From the NCBI GenBank assembly GCA_003481775.1, contig QULU01000027.1, positions 5,790 to 69,789 of the forward strand: a stretch of DNA of 64,000 nucleotides, given 5' to 3'. Positions 45,006 through 54,073 of the stretch are shown here, piece by piece. The notes below the pieces were generated by a model, which was not told where the DNA came from, made no database searches, and saw nothing but the letters and a program-made list of their open reading frames with translations. The DNA comes from Clostridiaceae bacterium OM02-2AC (lineage in GTDB: Bacteria; Bacillota_I; Bacilli_A; Erysipelotrichales; Erysipelotrichaceae). Within the stretch, counting starts at the first letter, position 1. Each line of letters begins with the position of its first letter. A program made the position numbers and the translations under genes.

Positions 45006-45812
45006 ATGCAGCAAAGGGAGATTGGCATGCAGATTTCTGCAGCAAGAAAGAATTTAAAGTATACACAGCGGGAGCTTGCAGATAAGCTTGGGGTGAGTGA
45101 CAAGACAATCAGTAAGTGGGAGCGTGGCGCAGGCTATCCGGACATTTCCTTGCTGCTGCCGCTGTGCAAGGAGCTTGGCATAGAGGTTTCTCAGCTGCTT
45201 GGTGATGAGGAAACGGATACACAGAAACCGGGAAATGAAAAAAATCTGAAGAATCTTGCAGATTATGCTGTTTTGAAGGTGAAGGAAAACAGAGCGCGTA
45301 TTCAGCGATGGATATGGATGGTACTCAGTGCACTTGCTGTGCTGTCCATCGGAATTTGTCTGCTGTGTAATTATATGCTGGAGGAGACTATCAGCTGGGC
45401 ATGGATTGCCGCTGTTTCCATCGTATATGGCTGGATGATTCTTACAGCATTGCTTATGACACATCGCTATTTGATTGAAAAAACTATGCTAGTGGCAATG
45501 GTGATGCTGTTTCCTTATCTGTATTGTCTGTCGCTGCAGCTTCCAATTTCAAATTTTCTTCCCCTGACCTGGACGATAGCTGCCGCTGCGGATGTATTTG
45601 CAGTTCTGATCTATCTGGTATTGCTGCATTGCCGTATTTCCTTCTGGTTCAAGCTGACAATCATTGTCATATTATCCGGAATCTTTAATTACTTTGTGCA
45701 GTGGCTGACAGAAGGGGGCTTTATCCAGATGCTGCTGCAGCTGTCTGGAAATCTTATAGCCGCTGTGATGTTAGCAATCGTGGGAATCTATGCAAGGAGG
45801 CATGCAAAATGA
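45006..45812 (+). CDS. XRE-family regulator with membrane domain
   Basis: The N-terminal helix-turn-helix (about 8-62, ISAARKNLKYTQRELADKLGVSDKTISKWERGAGYPD) is followed by a linker. Then come about five membrane helices (about 98-118, 124-145, 155-175, 183-210, 220-260). Such membrane-bound XRE regulators probably respond to envelope or small-molecule signals. GAGGTG lies 5 bases before the ATG. The stop overlaps the next gene's start, so they form an operon. Confidence 0.88.
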   Translation: MQQREIGMQISAARKNLKYTQRELADKLGVSDKTISKWERGAGYPDISLLLPLCKELGIEVSQLLGDEETDTQKPGNEKNLKNLADYAVLKVKENRARIQRWIWMVLSALAVLSIGICLLCNYMLEETISWAWIAAVSIVYGWMILTALLMTHRYLIEKTMLVAMVMLFPYLYCLSLQLPISNFLPLTWTIAAAADVFAVLIYLVLLHCRISFWFKLTIIVILSGIFNYFVQWLTEGGFIQMLLQLSGNLIAAVMLAIVGIYARRHAK

Positions 45813-46084
45813 ACCCTGTTGAAAAAATGAATCAAATACAAAGACGTGTAGACGCAGTAAATCACCGGGTTATGAAAAAACGGGAACAGCTTATGAAGCC
45901 GACCAAGAAGCAGATGGAGATGTCCATCCTTGTATCAGCAGGCTGCAGCATTGTCTTTCTGATTATGGCTGGAATTGTATTCTTTGTATATCGTCTGCAT
46001 TTGCAGGCAGCATCATTGGCTGCCGTAGCGGGTTTGCTGTTGCTGAATGCCGCATTTATGAAAAATAAAAAAAGCAAGTCTTGA
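45809..46084 (+). CDS. Small two-helix membrane protein
   Basis: 91 residues: a basic helical N-terminus (EKMNQIQRRVDAVNHRVMKKREQ) and two membrane helices (about 38-60 and 63-82), ending KNKKSKS. AAGGAGG (45793-45799) precedes the ATG, which overlaps the stop of the XRE membrane regulator. Probably works with that regulator; no function known. Confidence 0.75.
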   Translation: MNPVEKMNQIQRRVDAVNHRVMKKREQLMKPTKKQMEMSILVSAGCSIVFLIMAGIVFFVYRLHLQAASLAAVAGLLLLNAAFMKNKKSKS

Positions 46085-46108
46085 GAACGACATAATTTTC
46101 ATTATAAT
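46081..46108 (+). promoter_or_regulatory. Promoter of the thermonuclease gene
   Basis: TTGAGA, 16-nt spacer, TATAAT, 22 bases before the start. Confidence 0.65.
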
Positions 46109-46129
46109 AAAACTCATGGAGAGGATATT

Positions 46130-46747
46130 ATGAAGAAAATTATGTTTTTTTGTCTGCTGGCACTCATGGCAGCAATGCCTGTACAGGCAAATACGAGAGA
46201 AGAGGTTGCATTTAGCAAATGTACGGATGGAGATACCGCGCATTTCAAAATCAACGGCAAGGATACGACAGTACGATTTCTGGCAATCAATGCGCCTGAA
46301 TTTACCAAAACAAAGGAGCCTTATGGGAAAGAGGCAAGTGCATATGTGTGTGATGCCTTGCAATCGGCGGAAACAATCGAACTGGAATACGATGACGGCA
46401 GTGATAAGCTGGATAAATACGGGCGAACGCTGGCATGGGTGTATGCGGATGGTGTCCTTTTGCAAAAGGAGCTGGTAAAGCAGGGACTGGCAGAGGTGAA
46501 ATATATTTATGGTGACTACGCATATACAAAGGAATTGCAGGAGCTGGAAAAGGAAGCCAAAAAAGAGAAGCTGCATATGTGGAGCGATGGAACAGCTGCT
46601 GAAGAGCAACAAAATGAAACAATACAGTATGTATTGGGAGCTGCAGGCGGTGTTATCCTACTTATTTTTGGACTGTTCTTTGCGAAGGGCAAGCGTAATA
46701 AACAGCGCTATATCCGCAAGGGAGTCCGTCAGCTGCGTAAAAAATGA
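46130..46747 (+). CDS. Membrane-tethered thermonuclease-family nuclease
   Basis: Staphylococcal-nuclease domain (about 22-150) with the catalytic residues in place: DGDT, VRFLAINAPE (Arg, Glu) and KYGRTLAWVY (Arg). It has an N-terminal signal peptide (MKKIMFFCLLALMAAMPVQA). Unlike secreted nucleases, it has a C-terminal membrane helix (about 165-183, YVLGAAGGVILLIFGLFFA) and a basic tail, so the enzyme should be held on the outer face of the membrane. It may degrade extracellular DNA. GAGAGGA lies before the ATG. Confidence 0.9.
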   Translation: MKKIMFFCLLALMAAMPVQANTREEVAFSKCTDGDTAHFKINGKDTTVRFLAINAPEFTKTKEPYGKEASAYVCDALQSAETIELEYDDGSDKLDKYGRTLAWVYADGVLLQKELVKQGLAEVKYIYGDYAYTKELQELEKEAKKEKLHMWSDGTAAEEQQNETIQYVLGAAGGVILLIFGLFFAKGKRNKQRYIRKGVRQLRKK

Positions 46748-47078
46748 ATGAGAATACACACACTGTTGTGAGAAATTCGGATACTGCTGTAAAAGCTTCA
46801 ACTGCATACAAGTGAAAACGGCAAAAGAAGCATCCTTTACAGCTAGTTTCAAAGATTTGTTGGCAGTGGAATGTCTTGTAGATTTGCTTTTATTGCAACG
46901 ACAGCTTTTCCATATGCGAAGGTGGTAGCATTGCTGGAAACAGATGTTTCCTTGCGGTATGAAAAGCCAGGTACCTGTTTTTTTTGCCTTAGCTATGAAA
47001 GCGGCGGTGAGAGGGTGAGCGCATTGCAGGATAGGCACTGCGTTCGCATGACAAAAAACAGAAATATGTCTGTTTCTA
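46748..47078. other. Intergenic region
   Basis: No gene or terminator with a clear T-run. The inverted pair GCTGTAAA/TTTACAGC (about 46782-46842) is the only structure noticed. An 80-codon frame at 46871-47113 runs into the next promoter and lacks a ribosome site. Confidence 0.4.
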
Positions 47079-47109
47079 TTGACCTGTACGTCGCGTACAG
47101 GTATATGGT
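47079..47109 (+). promoter_or_regulatory. MerR-type promoter/operator 2
   Basis: TTGACC and TATGGT separated by 19 nt, with the perfect inverted repeat ACCTGTACG-tcg-CGTACAGGT. Same architecture as the promoter at 43821, positioned 19 bases before a MerR gene. Confidence 0.85.
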
Positions 47110-47127
47110 TTAGCTGGAGGTGATCTC

Positions 47128-48024
47128 ATGAAACTACAGGAAGTGGCACAGCAGGTGCAAATGACCAAGCGGGCCATCAAGTATTATGAGGAAAAGGGAC
47201 TGCTGCAGGTGGAAAAGGATGAAAACGGTTATCGCCGATATACCGAAGAGCATATAGCTGTTCTGCAGCAGATTCAGGTTTATCGAAAGCTGGGGATGGA
47301 GCTGTCTGCCATTCAACGCATTTTTCATGATCCGCAGGTGGAACAAGAGGAGCTGCAGCGGCTTGAGGGACAGATGCAGAGACAACTGGAGCAGCAATCT
47401 GCACAGCTGGAGGCAGTGCGCCAAATGCTGGCAGGCGCAAAGGATTACCAAGTGCTGCAGGAGCAGCTTGATTATCAAACGATTGCGGCAGCTATTCAGG
47501 AAATGATACCGGGCATTTATGGCAAGCTCTTTCTGCATCATTTTCTGCCATATCTGCAGATTCCCATCACGACGCAGGAGCAGCGGGATGCCTATCAGGC
47601 AATTCTCACATTCTGGGATACAACCGACCTGAAGATGCCGCTGTCTATGAAAATCGTTACATTTCTGATGGGGTTTTTGCAAAATCAGCAGGCCGCAGCA
47701 ATACAGGCAAGGCTGGATGCACAGCTGAAAAGGCTACTGGAACCGAATGCAAAGCAGTACGCGCAAATGAAAAAGGCGGTTCTCCATCAGTATCGGGTTC
47801 AGAAATATTGTCTGCTTCGCTATCTGCCTTCCTCTATCAGTAAACGGCACTGGATGATGGAACTGCAAAGAAGCGGTTACAATGATGTATTCCTGCCGAA
47901 TATGGAGAAGCTGAGTCCAACCTATCGGGAATATCGAAATGCCCTATATGCAATCAATGACAGGATTTGTACAGAGCTGAATCTAGGCTATGATGAATAT
48001 TTCCATCTTGTGAAGAAATCATAA
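47128..48024 (+). CDS. MerR-family transcriptional regulator
   Basis: MerR helix-turn-helix (MKLQEVAQQVQMTKRAIKYYEEKGLLQVEKDENGYRRYTEE) followed by a Gln-rich coiled-coil (about 70-125). A helical effector domain of about 170 residues follows, with no recognised ligand motif. Length (298 aa) fits multidrug-responsive MerR proteins. GGAGGTG precedes the ATG. Self-regulation is expected from the operator at 47079. No separate target gene follows on the same strand. Confidence 0.87.
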   Translation: MKLQEVAQQVQMTKRAIKYYEEKGLLQVEKDENGYRRYTEEHIAVLQQIQVYRKLGMELSAIQRIFHDPQVEQEELQRLEGQMQRQLEQQSAQLEAVRQMLAGAKDYQVLQEQLDYQTIAAAIQEMIPGIYGKLFLHHFLPYLQIPITTQEQRDAYQAILTFWDTTDLKMPLSMKIVTFLMGFLQNQQAAAIQARLDAQLKRLLEPNAKQYAQMKKAVLHQYRVQKYCLLRYLPSSISKRHWMMELQRSGYNDVFLPNMEKLSPTYREYRNALYAINDRICTELNLGYDEYFHLVKKS

Positions 48025-48287
48025 ACCTTTTTCTGTCCGTGCTGGAATGCGGCGCCATTCCCATCACAAACAGAAAGTGAAAAGCAGGTGATACGCTATT
48101 AGTTCTTTCTCCTGTCAGGATGTTTATGAAAAAGAGAGTTCGATTTCTATTGATGAACGCGATCATTTTGAATGCTCTATTTCAGGTTATACCCACAAGC
48201 GAGTAAGAGCCACGTTATTGCTGTGCTACCTTTTTCAAAACACACTGCGTGCTTCAGCATGTATGTTCATGTACTAGCGTTCTGCAT
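48025..48287. other. Intergenic region between convergent genes
   Basis: No gene found. The terminator at 48288 serves the flavodiiron gene and possibly also the MerR gene. Confidence 0.4.
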
Positions 48288-48327
48288 AAAAAAACAAGGC
48301 ATATGATTTCACGTGCCTTGCTTTTTT
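48288..48327 (-). terminator. Bidirectional terminator
   Basis: CAAGGCA/TGCCTTG stem flanked by A-run and T-run, so it can act on both strands. Confidence 0.8.
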
Positions 48328-48360
48328 ATGTAGATGTTTCATAGCAGTGCCAAATCAGGA

Positions 48361-49560
48361 CTACATCGCCTTGATTTCTTCAGCAATCTGCTTTCCAAGC
48401 TCCATCAGTGCGTCCAAATCCTCTTCACTCGGTGTGTAATTCTGTGAAACGACCGTATCATTCAGCAGGGTGATGCCGGCTTTTTCCAGACGGGCATTGA
48501 TTTCCTTTGTGACAAGATTTGCCCAGCCGTAGGATCCAAAGCCCAGACCCTTTTTATTCTTCACCTTGCAGGTAACCAGCTTTTCAAGGAATGCCGCGAT
48601 ACTTCCTGCCATGGCATTGTTGTAATTTCCGCTTCCAACCAAAATCGCCTTGGCATCCAGCAGCTCCTTTTGAATGATCGCTGGGGAAGTCATTGAGCAT
48701 TTGAAGATTTTTACACAGATTCCGTTTCTTCCCATGCCCTCTGCAAGTGCCTCTGCCATCATCTGCGTATGCTTCCAGACACTTTCATACACGATAACTG
48801 CTTTATCAACCGCCTTGAAGGTCGCAAAATCCTCATATGCCTGAAACAGCTCCGGCAGGTAGCTTCTCCAGATAATACCGTGTGCCGGGGCAATCATATC
48901 AATGTCTAGCTTCATCTCTTGAATCTGCTTCAGCTTATTAGCAACCTGCATACCATATGGCATGACGATGTTTGCATAGTAATCCTTTGCACGATCAATA
49001 CACTTGGCAGCTCCGTGTGCATCATCAAAGATATCATAGCTTGCAATGTGCTGTCCGAATGCATCATTGGAGAATGCAATTTTCTGTTCTGCGACATAGG
49101 TCAGCATGTTATCCGGCCAGTGAATCATCGGCATTTCCACAAATGTCAGTGTGTAACGTCCTGTGGATAAGGTATCTCCGGTTTTCACCCTTTGAAAATC
49201 ATAGCTTTTGAAATACTGCTTCAGCATGATACCCACACCGGCATTGCTTGCATACGGCTTGGCATCCGGATAATCCTTCATAAATTTCAGGAAGCCTCCG
49301 GAATGATCCGGCTCTGCATGCTGCACGATGACATTATCAATGGTACGCTCACCGATTACCGAACGAATTCGCTCCATCATCGTATCATAAAATTCTTCTT
49401 CAACTGTATCGATCAGCGTCACCTGCTCATCCACAATCAGATAGGAGTTGTAGGTTGTCCCTTCTGCGATCGGAAACAGATCACCGTGAAAATGGCGGCA
49501 GTTGAAATCATGAACGCCGACCCAGTACATATTTTCTTTAATTTGTATTGCTTGTTTCAT
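48361..49560 (-). CDS. Flavodiiron protein (A-type flavoprotein)
   Basis: Cytoplasmic enzyme that reduces oxygen to water or nitric oxide to nitrous oxide, protecting anaerobes. The N-terminal metallo-beta-lactamase-like domain carries the diiron ligands HAEPDHSG (HxExDH), with further ligands in WPDN and HGIIW. The C-terminal flavodoxin domain (about 255-395) begins VIVYESVWKHTQMMAEALAEG. There is no fused rubredoxin. The ATG at 49560 has AGAGGTG 6 bases upstream. Electrons would come from a separate rubredoxin or reductase, not in this window. Confidence 0.93.
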   Translation of the reverse strand: MKQAIQIKENMYWVGVHDFNCRHFHGDLFPIAEGTTYNSYLIVDEQVTLIDTVEEEFYDTMMERIRSVIGERTIDNVIVQHAEPDHSGGFLKFMKDYPDAKPYASNAGVGIMLKQYFKSYDFQRVKTGDTLSTGRYTLTFVEMPMIHWPDNMLTYVAEQKIAFSNDAFGQHIASYDIFDDAHGAAKCIDRAKDYYANIVMPYGMQVANKLKQIQEMKLDIDMIAPAHGIIWRSYLPELFQAYEDFATFKAVDKAVIVYESVWKHTQMMAEALAEGMGRNGICVKIFKCSMTSPAIIQKELLDAKAILVGSGNYNNAMAGSIAAFLEKLVTCKVKNKKGLGFGSYGWANLVTKEINARLEKAGITLLNDTVVSQNYTPSEEDLDALMELGKQIAEEIKAM

Positions 49561-49704
49561 TTCCTTCACCTCTGGCTTCTATTTTAATATGATATAAGGA
49601 GGATGTCCACTTATTTGATTTTTTATTCACAAATAAAATACATACCGTTATTTGCAGTTTTTAGCAGAAACGGTACACGAATTGAAAATTAAGTTGCAAA
49701 CCCG

Positions 49705-49733
49705 TTTAAATTCAAAGATTCGGGTAGTATAAT
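49705..49733 (+). promoter_or_regulatory. Promoter of nagA
   Basis: TTTAAA, 17-nt spacer, TATAAT, 29 bases before the nagA start. Confidence 0.65.
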
Positions 49734-49762
49734 ATAGATATCAATAAAGGAGGAGCTATTTC

Positions 49763-50902
49763 ATGATTATTCAAAGTAAGAGAGTATGGGTACTCGGTCA
49801 CTTCATCGAAGCCCAGCTGGAGCTGGAGGATGGAAAAATCAAAAATATTCTGGCGTATGGCGCAAAACCGGCTGATAAGGACTATGGTGAAAGACGAATT
49901 GTACCGGGATTCATTGACGTTCATACACATGGTGCTTATGGCTTTGACACCAATGATGCGGAAGAAGAAGGTCTGCGCAACTGGATGAAGCACATCCCTG
50001 AGGAAGGTATTACCGGCATCTGTCCTACCACAATTACACAGACAGAGGAGGTACTTACCAAGGCAGTGAAAAATGTCGCAAAGGTTGTTGCGGATGGCTA
50101 TGAGGGTGCGGAAATCCTCGGTATTCATTTTGAGGGACCATATCTGGACATGGTTTACAAGGGAGCACAGCCGGAGCAGTGTATCGTAAAACCGGATGTT
50201 GAACAGTTCAAGCGATATCAGAAGGCTGCCAACGGACTCATCAAAATTATAACAATGGCTACGGAGCGCGATGAGAATTTTGAATTGACAAGATATTGTG
50301 CAGCAAACGATGTCCGTGTGAGCATCGGACACTCTGCGGCAACGATTGAAGAAGCAGGAATGGCGATTGCCAACGGAGCTACTTCCATGACGCATATCTT
50401 TAACGGAATGACTCCCTTCCATCACCGCAAGCCGGGTCTGGTAGGGGCTGCTATGCGCTTCCGTGATACCTTTGGCGAGGTCATCTGTGATGGAAATCAC
50501 TCTACACCGGATGCATTGAATGATCTGTTCATGGCAAAGGGAAGAGATTATACCATTATGATTACGGATGCGTTAATGGTAAAAGGTCTGCCGGTAGGGA
50601 CAAAGGTTCTCTTCGGCGGAAATGAAATTGAGCTGTATCCGGATGGAAGTGCACATCTGACTGGCGCAAAGAGTCTTGCAGGCTCTACTCTGAAGGTCAA
50701 TGAGGGCTTGAAGGTGCTTGTTGAAAAAGCGATGATTCCTTGGGATTACGCAATCAACTCCTGTACACTGAATCCGGCGAGATATCTGAATGTGGATGAT
50801 CGCAAAGGAAAGCTTGTGGCTGGCTATGATGCAGATATCGTTGTACTGAATGACGATTACTCTGTAGAAATGACATATGTAAGAGGAAAAGAAGCATTCT
50901 AA
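49763..50902 (+). CDS. nagA: N-acetylglucosamine-6-phosphate deacetylase
   Basis: Amidohydrolase that removes acetate from GlcNAc-6-phosphate, feeding cell-wall sugars to glucosamine-6-phosphate. Metal/substrate motifs: PGFIDVHTHGAYGFDT, GIHFEGPYLD, SIGHSAATIEEA, TSMTHIFNGMTPFHHRKPG and ITDALMVKG. Length (379 aa) is normal. GGAGG precedes the ATG. Its pathway partner nagB lies about 4.3 kb downstream under a separate promoter. Confidence 0.96.
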   Translation: MIIQSKRVWVLGHFIEAQLELEDGKIKNILAYGAKPADKDYGERRIVPGFIDVHTHGAYGFDTNDAEEEGLRNWMKHIPEEGITGICPTTITQTEEVLTKAVKNVAKVVADGYEGAEILGIHFEGPYLDMVYKGAQPEQCIVKPDVEQFKRYQKAANGLIKIITMATERDENFELTRYCAANDVRVSIGHSAATIEEAGMAIANGATSMTHIFNGMTPFHHRKPGLVGAAMRFRDTFGEVICDGNHSTPDALNDLFMAKGRDYTIMITDALMVKGLPVGTKVLFGGNEIELYPDGSAHLTGAKSLAGSTLKVNEGLKVLVEKAMIPWDYAINSCTLNPARYLNVDDRKGKLVAGYDADIVVLNDDYSVEMTYVRGKEAF

Positions 50903-50919
50903 TCAGCGTACGAAATCGT

Positions 50920-50946
50920 AAGGGAATCCACAGGATTCCCTTTCTT
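50920..50946 (+). terminator. Terminator of nagA
   Basis: AAGGGAATCC/GGATTCCCTT, 3-nt loop, followed by TCTTC. Confidence 0.75.
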
Positions 50947-50967
50947 CAGCAATTTCACGGCAATGCT

Positions 50968-51010
50968 CACATAATTTGGGTTGAGCTTTGCTGAATTACA
51001 CATAATTTAC
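50968..51010 (+). promoter_or_regulatory. Paired boxes upstream of sRNA copy 1
   Basis: CACATAATTTGGG (50968) and CACATAATTTACC (50999), start to start 31 bp. Equivalent pairs occur before copies 3, 6 and 7 at the same spacing. Confidence 0.55.
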
Positions 51011-51044
51011 CATGATCTATACATAATATATTGATAGACATTTT

Positions 51045-51176
51045 GTATACTATAGTCAAGCAAGAGGTATCTTGCTTGTATGAACTATTTCCCCCAAAAT
51101 TATTTCATACTTTCTCCCTTTCAAAATAATAATTATCATATACAGAGAAGATGCTTCCCCCAAGGCATCTTTTTTG
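51045..51176 (+). ncRNA. Predicted small RNA, C-rich-loop family, copy 1
   Basis: Starts at the conserved GTATACTATAG box (probable -10 and start site). It continues with a hairpin (GCAAGA/TCTTGC) and a GTATGA...TTCATAC stem whose loop contains TTTCCCCCAAAA. Then come the conserved TTTCTCCCTTT and a terminator AAGATGC/GCATCTT with loop TTCCCCCAAG and T-run. No reading frame is conserved between copies. The unpaired C-runs could pair with G-rich Shine-Dalgarno sequences (inference). Confidence 0.7.
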
Positions 51177-51456
51177 TTGGCATGCGTCAACCTTTCTAAG
51201 ACAATCTGCAAAGAATTGCCCACAGCCATACCTCATGATCTTATTCTTTTGTACAGGCAGTTTTCTTGAATTAGATTATGTCATCTGTACCTGTTCAGCT
51301 TTTTCATATCAGGAGACGACAGCGGTGGGGAAATCAAGAGTGCAGCTGCAGCAATTTCCAGCATAAAAGGGTGCATACAGTCGCTTGATCCGCTGCCAAG
51401 ATATCGCATATAAGTTACCATGCTTATACATCATATAGCGATTGTTTAGCGCATCC

Positions 51457-51585
51457 TATATGCTAGCAGAAGGTATCCTGCCTGTATGGAATATGCTCCC
51501 CCAAAATTATTTCATGCGTTCTCCCTTTTAATACAATAACCATATACAGAAAAAGGTGCTTTCCCCTAAGGCACCCTTTCTGTTG
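51457..51585 (+). ncRNA. Predicted small RNA, copy 2 (degenerate)
   Basis: Same order of elements (GCAGAAGGTATCCTGC hairpin, GCTCCCCCAAAATTATTTCAT, TTCTCCCTTT, GGTGC/GCACC hairpin with loop TTTCCCCTAAG). The GTATAC box has become CTATATGC and the terminator lacks a good T-run, so this copy may be silent. Confidence 0.5.
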
Positions 51586-51649
51586 GTGTATAGAAAGAAG
51601 TGACTGAGATTTTTACACCCTTTTTCTAAAGTCTGTATCCTTGTGCGTT

Positions 51650-51693
51650 CACACAATTTGGGTACCGACACTTGAAAGAACACACATTTTTAC
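51650..51693 (+). promoter_or_regulatory. Paired boxes upstream of sRNA copy 3
   Basis: CACACAATTTGGG (51650) and CACACATTTTTAC (51681), 31 bp apart. Confidence 0.55.
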
Positions 51694-51726
51694 AAGTTCT
51701 CTACATATTTAAAATATAACTTTTTA

Positions 51727-51865
51727 GTATACTGTAGTCATGCAGGAGGAATCCTGCAGATATGAATTTTTCCCCTCAGAAAATTTTTCATACTTTTCCT
51801 TTCTATTAAATAAATAATAAGCAACAGCAAAAGGAGCACTTCCCCCAAGGTGCTCCTTTTGTTTT
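51727..51865 (+). ncRNA. Predicted small RNA, copy 3
   Basis: GTATACTGTAG box, hairpin TGCAGGA/TCCTGCA, TTTTTCCCCTCA loop segment, CATACTTTTCCTTT, and an 11-bp terminator AAAAGGAGCAC/GTGCTCCTTTT with loop TTCCCCCAAG. It ends 51 bases before the next protein gene. Confidence 0.65.
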
Positions 51866-51915
51866 CTTTGTCTGTCGTGCTATAATGATAAGCGTTATGA
51901 AATGAGGGATTCCAT

Positions 51916-52701
51916 ATGAAAAATATAAAAGCTTTATTTTTTGATGTAGACAATACGCTTTACACCCATCGCATTCACGATTTTCCTGCAACTACCCGCC
52001 TGGCGTTGAATCTCCTAAAGGAAAACGGATACCGTATCGGTGTCGCTACAAGTCGCTGCCGCTATGAGGTCCGCAATCTTCCGTCCTTTTTCCGTGAATT
52101 TTCCTTTGATGCCGCAATCTATGATGGCGGAGCACTGGTCATGGGAAGGAAGGAGGTTGTCACCAGCTTTCCTCTGCAGCAGGAGCAGGTGGAACGGCTC
52201 ATCCGCTATTGTGAGCAAAGACATATACCGGTACGGTATTCCACCTTTGACAATGACTGTCTGACAACACCGTGTCCCCACAATATTCGTGATGAGTTTT
52301 TCAAGCTGTATCTGAATATGCCCATCGTCAAGCCCTATGCACAGGAATCGGTCTTTAATATGCTTGCCTATCCGCAAAACGAAACACAGCGGAAAGAGAT
52401 TCTCGCCCTTATGAAGGATGCCTTTATTGTGACACATTCCTCCAACACATTGGAAATCACTGCGGAAAACGTAGATAAAAGCAGGGGTGTAGAAGCGATG
52501 GCTGCACATTGGGATATACCGGTAGAACAGATTGCGTGCTTTGGTGACGGTGCCAATGATGTGGGCATGCTGCGTGCTGCGGGCATTGGCGTCGCTATGG
52601 GAAATGCCAATCCAAAAGCAAAGGAGGCAGCAGATCATATTTGTGCTTCCATAGACGAGGACGGCGTGTATCTCTTCTGTAAACAGATGGGGTGGATATA
52701 G
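51916..52701 (+). CDS. Cof-type HAD phosphatase 1
   Basis: Haloacid-dehalogenase hydrolase, probably of sugar phosphates or related metabolites. Motif I is FFDVDNTL (nucleophile Asp), motif II VATSR, motif III/IV KSRGVEAM and CFGDGANDVGMLRAAG, with an alpha/beta cap (type IIB) between. An extended -10 TGCTATAAT lies at 51888. The start has GAGGG upstream. Two further Cof paralogues lie at 56279 and 57779; none is close enough in sequence to call a recent duplicate. Confidence 0.9.
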   Translation: MKNIKALFFDVDNTLYTHRIHDFPATTRLALNLLKENGYRIGVATSRCRYEVRNLPSFFREFSFDAAIYDGGALVMGRKEVVTSFPLQQEQVERLIRYCEQRHIPVRYSTFDNDCLTTPCPHNIRDEFFKLYLNMPIVKPYAQESVFNMLAYPQNETQRKEILALMKDAFIVTHSSNTLEITAENVDKSRGVEAMAAHWDIPVEQIACFGDGANDVGMLRAAGIGVAMGNANPKAKEAADHICASIDEDGVYLFCKQMGWI

Positions 52702-52783
52702 CAGGAACTCCTGCAGTTTCTGCGGCATCTGCATTTTTGTTGTGCTATAATAGACATGAACATTGTACGAGAGGAGAGGCTGT

Positions 52784-53647
52784 ATGAAATTAACAAATAA
52801 TCGTTATGAGGTAACCTTTACTGCAAAGGGTGGAGAAATTGAAAGCTTTACCGATTTAAAAACCGGTATGCAGTATATGTGGCAGGGACATCCGGATTAC
52901 TGGACAGGAAAAAATCCCGGGTTGTTTCCGTTGGTAGGAAACACTCTGGATGGTACCTATGAAATTGATGGTAAAACGTACGCTATGAAAAATCATGGAC
53001 TGGTTCGTTATGCGACGCTGGATTGTGTGCGCGATGATGGAAATGAGGTCATCCTGGCATTTGATAGCAGTGCGGAAACAAGGGCACAGTATCCCTTTGA
53101 TTTTCATTATGAGGTAGGCTATGCACTGCAAAACGATACGCTTACGGTAACCTATCGCATTACAAACACCGGAGAGAGCGAAATGCCGTTTACCTTTGGC
53201 TTGCACCCGGGCTTCAACTGTCCGTTGTGCGAGGGGGAGGCGTTTGAGGATTATACGATGCGCTTTACGAATCCTGAGCAGCTGAAGCAGCTGGTGTTTG
53301 ATCCGGAAAAGAAGAAGCCCTATGTTCTGGAGGATGTAAGCCTGCAGACGATACCATGCAGCTATGAGAATATCGAGAAATATGCAACGCTGATCTATCA
53401 GGGGATGAAAAGCTCCTATCTGACATTATCCGGGCCAAAACATCACGGTGTGCGCATATCCATTAGCGGATATCCATATCTGGCGATCTGGACAGCGAAA
53501 AAAGGTGCACCGTTTATCTGTCTGGAGCCGTGGTACGGTCATGCGGATTTTTCAAAAGTAGAGGAAGACTTCTACCATCGTGAGGGTACGATGACGCTTT
53601 CTGCAGGGAAGACATTCACAACTGCTTATACAATTCAGGTATTTTAA
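52784..53647 (+). CDS. Aldose 1-epimerase family protein (LacX-like)
   Basis: Galactose-mutarotase-fold protein that would interconvert sugar anomers. Visible features: NPGLFPLVGNT, MKNHGLVRY (His), PFTFGLHPGFNCPL (His) and the catalytic Glu near FICLEPWYGHAD. Length 287 aa. The start at 52784 has GAGGAG upstream; an extended -10 TGCTATAAT lies at 52743. The sugar substrate is unknown. Confidence 0.88.
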   Translation: MKLTNNRYEVTFTAKGGEIESFTDLKTGMQYMWQGHPDYWTGKNPGLFPLVGNTLDGTYEIDGKTYAMKNHGLVRYATLDCVRDDGNEVILAFDSSAETRAQYPFDFHYEVGYALQNDTLTVTYRITNTGESEMPFTFGLHPGFNCPLCEGEAFEDYTMRFTNPEQLKQLVFDPEKKKPYVLEDVSLQTIPCSYENIEKYATLIYQGMKSSYLTLSGPKHHGVRISISGYPYLAIWTAKKGAPFICLEPWYGHADFSKVEEDFYHREGTMTLSAGKTFTTAYTIQVF

Positions 53648-53694
53648 GAAACAGGGATATGCAAATAGAGCATGTGTCATAGAAACGGGGAACC

Positions 53695-53727
53695 GGATAT
53701 GATAAAAGCTATGCATATCCCTTTTTA
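53695..53727 (+). terminator. Terminator of the epimerase gene
   Basis: GGATATG/CATATCC hairpin with CTTTTT. A second inverted pair, AAGCTGG/CCAGCTT, follows (about 53761-53814). No gene in 53728-54073. Confidence 0.7.
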
Positions 53728-54073
53728 TTTCTGAAATTCTTGTTTGCGGCAAGATGAAAAAAGCTGGATTTCTTGGTTTCATTTCCGATACCTATATCTG
53801 AAAAGCCCAGCTTGTGAAGCATAAGAAGAGAATGCAGTAAAGCATGCGTTTTAAAAAATGGAATTCATCTAAAAGGGCCTTCTTTCTTTTATAAACAGCG
53901 ATGTCCTTTTGGATGTTGATAGCCCTGGCTGATGGTGCACGTTCATCTACATGCTTCGTCTAGGGATACCATGATATGAAAACAAAAGAAATACTCATTT
54001 TATATGTATCCACATACACAAAAAAGAAGTATAATGAAGGCAATCGATAAAGATAAAAGGAGGAAGCAAGCAT

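Noticed and set aside
46871..47113. 80-codon plus-strand frame MSCRFAFIATTAF...
   Set aside because: It runs through the MerR promoter/operator, lacks a ribosome site and has a composition unlike a real protein.
51045..51865. Riboswitch controlling the HAD gene at 51916
   Set aside because: Each copy ends in its own terminator, a separate extended -10 promoter precedes the HAD gene, and further copies lie on the opposite strand away from genes they could lead into.
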